Shown in pieces: positions 60,401 through 64,000 of a stretch of DNA of 64,000 nucleotides. The stretch covers positions 64,901 to 128,900 of the forward strand of contig QAOA01006501.1 of assembly GCA_003255065.1 (NCBI GenBank), in the 5' to 3' direction. The DNA is from Cercis canadensis (Eukaryota; Streptophyta; Magnoliopsida; Fabales; Fabaceae). The notes under the pieces were generated by a model. That model had not been told where the DNA came from. It made no database searches and worked only from the letters and a program-made list of their open reading frames with translations. The translations under genes and the position numbers were made by a program. Position 1 is the first letter of the stretch. Each line of letters starts with the position of its first letter.

Positions 60401-62170
60401 CAGCTCCTTAAATAGCAAAAGGAATGCTCAACAAAGTTTATTACAAATGACCCCAAAAGAGCTTTAAAAATGCGTAGGATCTTAAAACATGACACAGCCA
60501 AGTAACACGGTCATGTTTCCCTTTCCTTAGCCTGTATTCTTAGTCCAGTATGTCTCGGGTGACTTGACACGGCCTCTAACACGCCCGTGTTCTGCTTTTC
60601 AACATGCCCATGTTCCATGACACGGCCTTGAACACGCTTGTGTTCTTGCCTTATGCTGGGCGCTAGCAGGGCGTCGCGACGCTGGGTCTCGGGCGTAATG
60701 ACACCCAGAGGCTACTTCAATATGGGGGCTGCCTTGATCCTCATCGTGATGCCCTCCAAAGCCATGTCTTCCTTCTTAGTCTTAACTATGCTTGGAACTT
60801 CAATGTGGAGGCTTCCTTGATCCCCATCATTCCCTCCCTCTTTAAAAGGATTTGACCTCAAATCTGAAGTTCCTACATCAAGAAAAGGAGACAAGTTAGC
60901 CACAATAGTATTTAAGATTTTTAGAGAAACATCTCCCTTTGGCCTGGTGAATGTTAAAAGCTCATCACAAAAATTGACAAGATCCTAGATCAAAATATAG
61001 AGCAGCACACCAATAAGACAAGGAAGCAATTTTTTGTCAATGAGCATGTAGAACACAATATTGCATTCTCAACCCTTTCTAATGTTAAACTTCCTTTTCC
61101 ATTTTCCCGGTTCTATAGCATGCCATTTTGTCCACCTTAAAATAATTACCACACTATCCAGCTGTTCAAAATAATCACATGCATGACTACTAGAATCTAA
61201 AGTAGTAGGATAACATGGAAAATGAAGACAATGACATGGGTTCAATGAGAATAGCATACACAAAGTAGGCTTCACAACTTGATAGCTATGACAATCAAAT
61301 TTGCCCCTTTGTAAAAACTCACACATTGAACATTGCTTTCTCACCAAACAACTCAGAAGCTTGCCATCACAAATATTCAAAATATGGTTCAGAATAGACA
61401 AGTTAACTACACCATATGTATTAGATACCCAACCCTTGAAACCAATAGTCAATCCAAGTGCAAATCCACAAGCAATACTTAATCTAGTCACATTCCAAAC
61501 CAATCATCCAGGTTCAATGGCAAACCATTGTTCAATCCTCAAAGAAACTAGCATTCTAAGCAACAAACTTAGGTGTTCTTGTAAGTACTTGCTAGCACAC
61601 AAGATGGAATCCATATAAGAGCAATGAATATTGCAATGTAATGTCAATCTCATGCCAAAGAGCTGAACCAAAGTCTCAAAATAAATTGGACAATTGGAAG
61701 CCATCAAAACATCATATGCAATTCCTAAACATTTAATCTTCATGCTAACAAAATGGGATATATGCTTCAATAAGGAATGAAATGAAACATTAACAACTAC
61801 AAGCTCATCGAATGCACATTTCTCATACACATGGAATATCTTATCAAAAGTAAGATTATATGCATATATTCCAATGTTTGAGTAAGCTTTCAAGAATTTA
61901 AAAGTTAAAGACAGAATAGGTGCATACCTTGGTAGCAAGAATTTAACAACTAGAAAGTGCTCACATCGCGGGTATCTCACCTCTTGAAAATTTGACTTAC
62001 TCAAGTGCTGCAAAAGACTCAAAACAACTCTAAAGAAAAACAAGTTAAACTCAACAAAATCTAGAATACTCACTAACAAAAGTAACCCTCTAGCATAAAT
62101 AAACCTAACTACCTTAGCAAATCTACCAAAACTAATTAAAACAAGTGACTCACCTTGCAAATGACTAGTA
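57480..62170. repeat. 2345-bp direct duplication joined by one N (59825)
   Basis: 57480-59824 and 59826-62170 have equal length and differ only by scattered substitutions, about 1 percent or less by eye. Both begin AGATTAATGAGC and end GACTAGTA. Probably two haplotype contigs placed in tandem; the real element would be about 2.3 kb shorter. Confidence 0.88.
58150..58310. repeat. cluster of ACACGG/CCGTGT half-palindromes
   Basis: AACACGGCTGTGTT, GACACGGCC, AACACGCCCGTGTT and repeats of these occur five or more times in 160 bp. They recur at 60495-60650 in the duplicate. The cluster lies beyond the pol-end motif of the minus-strand gypsy derivative, in its 3' untranslated part. Confidence 0.75.
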
Positions 62171-62307
62171 TATACATAATGATTCATGTCATAACATAAT
62201 ATACCATCAAAATAGGTGTTCCCAAGCAAGGTCAAAGAGACATGCAGATCTACATTCACAGTAGCTTTGATAGTGCTAACATCAAGAGGTCCAAAAGGAA
62301 TAATCAG

Positions 62308-63003
62308 CTAACCATATGCTCCATACTTAAGTTTAAAGGAATTTACCAAAGTAACCTCAATAAACCTAAATTGATAGCAATCACAATCAAGACTATCCTC
62401 ATGGATCAAACCTAAGTTATGCACAACACTATAAAAAACATTTTTAGTAAGCATAGAGTTTCCATGAAAGGAGTTAATAGACATATGCATTTTGAGCTCT
62501 TTAAACGACAAATTATCATGCCTATATATCTTATCACACACAACTTTTGCAAATGCTTTAGTCACATCAAATGCACTTAAATCATGTAAAACATGTTGTA
62601 TGCAAGAAACAAAAGATACATTGATCACATACAAAGAATTTTTAAGCAAATGCATCTCATGCTTTCTAACCAAAGAGTAACTCTTCCCGTGATTGGGTTG
62701 GACAGCCAAAGCAATACTCACACTCATCCTACTAACATCATAAGATTCTCTTGCGAACAAAGTTCTAACATGCTCAATACCTAATGACCTGGCATGCGAA
62801 GTAGTAAGGAGAAGGAAATCACCTAAACCATCATCACTAGTGTATAATTCTCCACTTGCATTCACTATAACCACAAGATTAGGATCATGTTTAAACAATC
62901 TTTCAGCAAGCTTGCAATCAAAATAAGGTGCTGTCAAGGAAGAAAAAAGTGTGGAGTTACCCATGGGATCTTTGGAGAGTGCACCCTTCAATGTGAGTAG
63001 CAA
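62308..63003 (-). other. unrecognised ORF inside the gypsy derivative
   Basis: A 231-residue frame with even composition (start MLLTLKGALSKDPMGN, later ASGELYTSDDGLGDFLLLTT and SLDCDCYQFRFIEV). No domain recognised. It is part of the non-pol interior of the retroelement, followed by two further unknown ORFs in the same orientation (62259-61504, 61503-61069) containing CDCHSYQ-like and SLNPCHCLHFPCY cysteine-rich phrases. Function unknown. Confidence 0.45.
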
Positions 63004-64000
63004 TCCGTGTTGCTTTGTCTATTGGGATTCCTCTTCAAGATCCTGCACATTAGGACAATTAACACTAGAACAAGAGAAGTTAGAGGGGTTAGTCTCTACA
63101 TAAGCCTTTTTGCACAAGGGTGTTAAAATAGGCTTATGAGAAAATAAAACTTTCTTGGATTCTCTTCATCTAAGCTTACTTTTTTTCTTTTCCTTAGGGC
63201 TCTCAGTCTCTTTGACTATCTCACTCTTTTGATCTTTTACCTCTTCTCTTTTGTGGTTATCAATCAGATCTTCCACATGTATTGCATCATTAGTTCCTTC
63301 TATCAAATTCAATGGAACCTCAATACATGGTGGTTGAGAATTAACTTCATCCCTCAAAATCACTTGAGTAGATGTCTCATTTAATTTGGCCACTAACTTC
63401 TCATTTTCCATTGTAGTACAACTCTCTACATCCGAGATGACTTTAGAGGCCTCCACATGGCTAGTATTCTTTGTGAGAACAATGTTGTTTTGTAGCCATG
63501 ACTCAACCTTTTCTATGCTCCTTCCAAGAGTCTTTATTTTCTTCTCCCATTTCAAGTACCACTCCGGATCATTCTTTCCTTGGAAGGAAGGAATGTTCAT
63601 TTTAGTGGAGCCATAATCATAATCTACTCTCCTTTTCCTCCTTTTTCACAATGTGGTCTTCTTGGAGGATTTATCTCAGCAGAATTGTCACTTGAAGAGT
63701 GTTTCCTTTGCTCTCTTCTTCTAGGATTAGGGATTGGATCCCTTGGCTGCTTACTCCTCACTTTTCGTTGTCTTTCCATCATTTCCTCATACCTCAAGTC
63801 CATTCTAGCAAACAATTGATTCATGGCTTGCAAAGTAAGTCTCAAATCTGGTGCAACACATTTCTCTTCCATGATTATGAATTAAAATCCTGCACAAAAA
63901 TGGTTAGAATAAAAGGATCCTCACCACACTTCTCACGTGTATGGCACTCAAGGTGTTTGTTCCTCTATTCACTCTTGTATGACACTCTTAATGGCTTTTA

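Larger units (their letters stand above)
57480..63872 (-). mobile_element. large Ty3/gypsy derivative, minus strand, mostly non-pol interior
   Basis: Read on the minus strand, it opens at 63872 with an Arg-rich gag-like start (MEEKCVAPDLRLTLQAMNQL). A piece with MNIPSFQGKNDPEWYLKWEK from 63600 follows, the IPxFxGKxDPExYLxWEK gag signature of gypsy elements. At the other end, near 60870 and 58520, is SDLRSNPFKEGGNDGDQ, the wording at the end of gypsy pol polyproteins. Between them there is no protease, reverse transcriptase or integrase. Instead there are ORFs of unknown family (63003-62308, 62259-61504, 61503-61069). It is a broken, non-autonomous derivative. No LTRs are identified inside the window. 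Confidence 0.7.

Noticed and set aside
1-64000. CRISPR arrays, bacterial operons, tRNA or rRNA genes
   Set aside because: I found no regularly spaced identical repeats, no clover-leaf-type tRNA sequence and no rRNA signature. The sequence is plainly plant nuclear DNA.

Overview
This is a 64 kb piece of a eudicot plant nuclear genome. The evidence is an intron-rich peroxisomal uricase gene, an intronless F-box gene, a decayed organellar-type PPR gene, and a plant repeat load of CACTA/En-Spm, hAT, Mutator-type MITEs, Helitron, L1-type LINE and LTR elements. I cannot name the species. The assembly is a draft: it has one sized gap (49933-50118) and 13 single N positions. Nine of these Ns are flanked on both sides by nearly identical direct copies of the same DNA, so several apparent tandem duplications are probably two haplotypes placed end to end.

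Layout. 1-1.6 kb: AT-rich upstream DNA with a 61-bp tandem repeat. 1.67-9.78 kb (+): uricase in eight exons, the best-supported gene, with a C-terminal SKM peroxisome signal. 11.5-12.4 kb (+): PPR pseudogene. 14.53-15.93 kb (-): F-box gene with a TATA box just upstream. 16.8-17.9 kb: two nested palindromic MITEs, the inner one with a perfect 9-bp target duplication. 18-22 kb: no gene seen. 22.5-26.3 kb: an inverted pair of LTR-like arms, a Helitron helicase C-terminal piece and a solo LTR.

28.4-47.6 kb is a transposon nest. A partial CACTA copy lies at 28.4-29.8 kb. A complete-ended CACTA (33243-40826, TSD GTA) carries degenerate telomere-like tracts and a transposase gene with a solo LTR inserted in its last exon. 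Only 79 bp later comes a second, unrelated CACTA (40906-47632, TSD CAT). It holds fragments of two host genes, a diacylglycerol kinase and a mitochondrial-type elongation factor G, plus a nested hAT-like element. This gene-capturing CACTA is the most interesting object in the window.

47.6-64 kb is repeat wreckage: an L1 ORF1 remnant, A-rich repeats around the gap, a plant mobile domain (PMD) pseudogene with a Pro/Gln-rich tail, an antisense ORF set just upstream of a polypurine tract and LTR, and a minus-strand Ty3/gypsy derivative that keeps only a gag start and a pol end around unrecognised ORFs. The only genes I regard as probably functional host genes are the uricase and the F-box gene.
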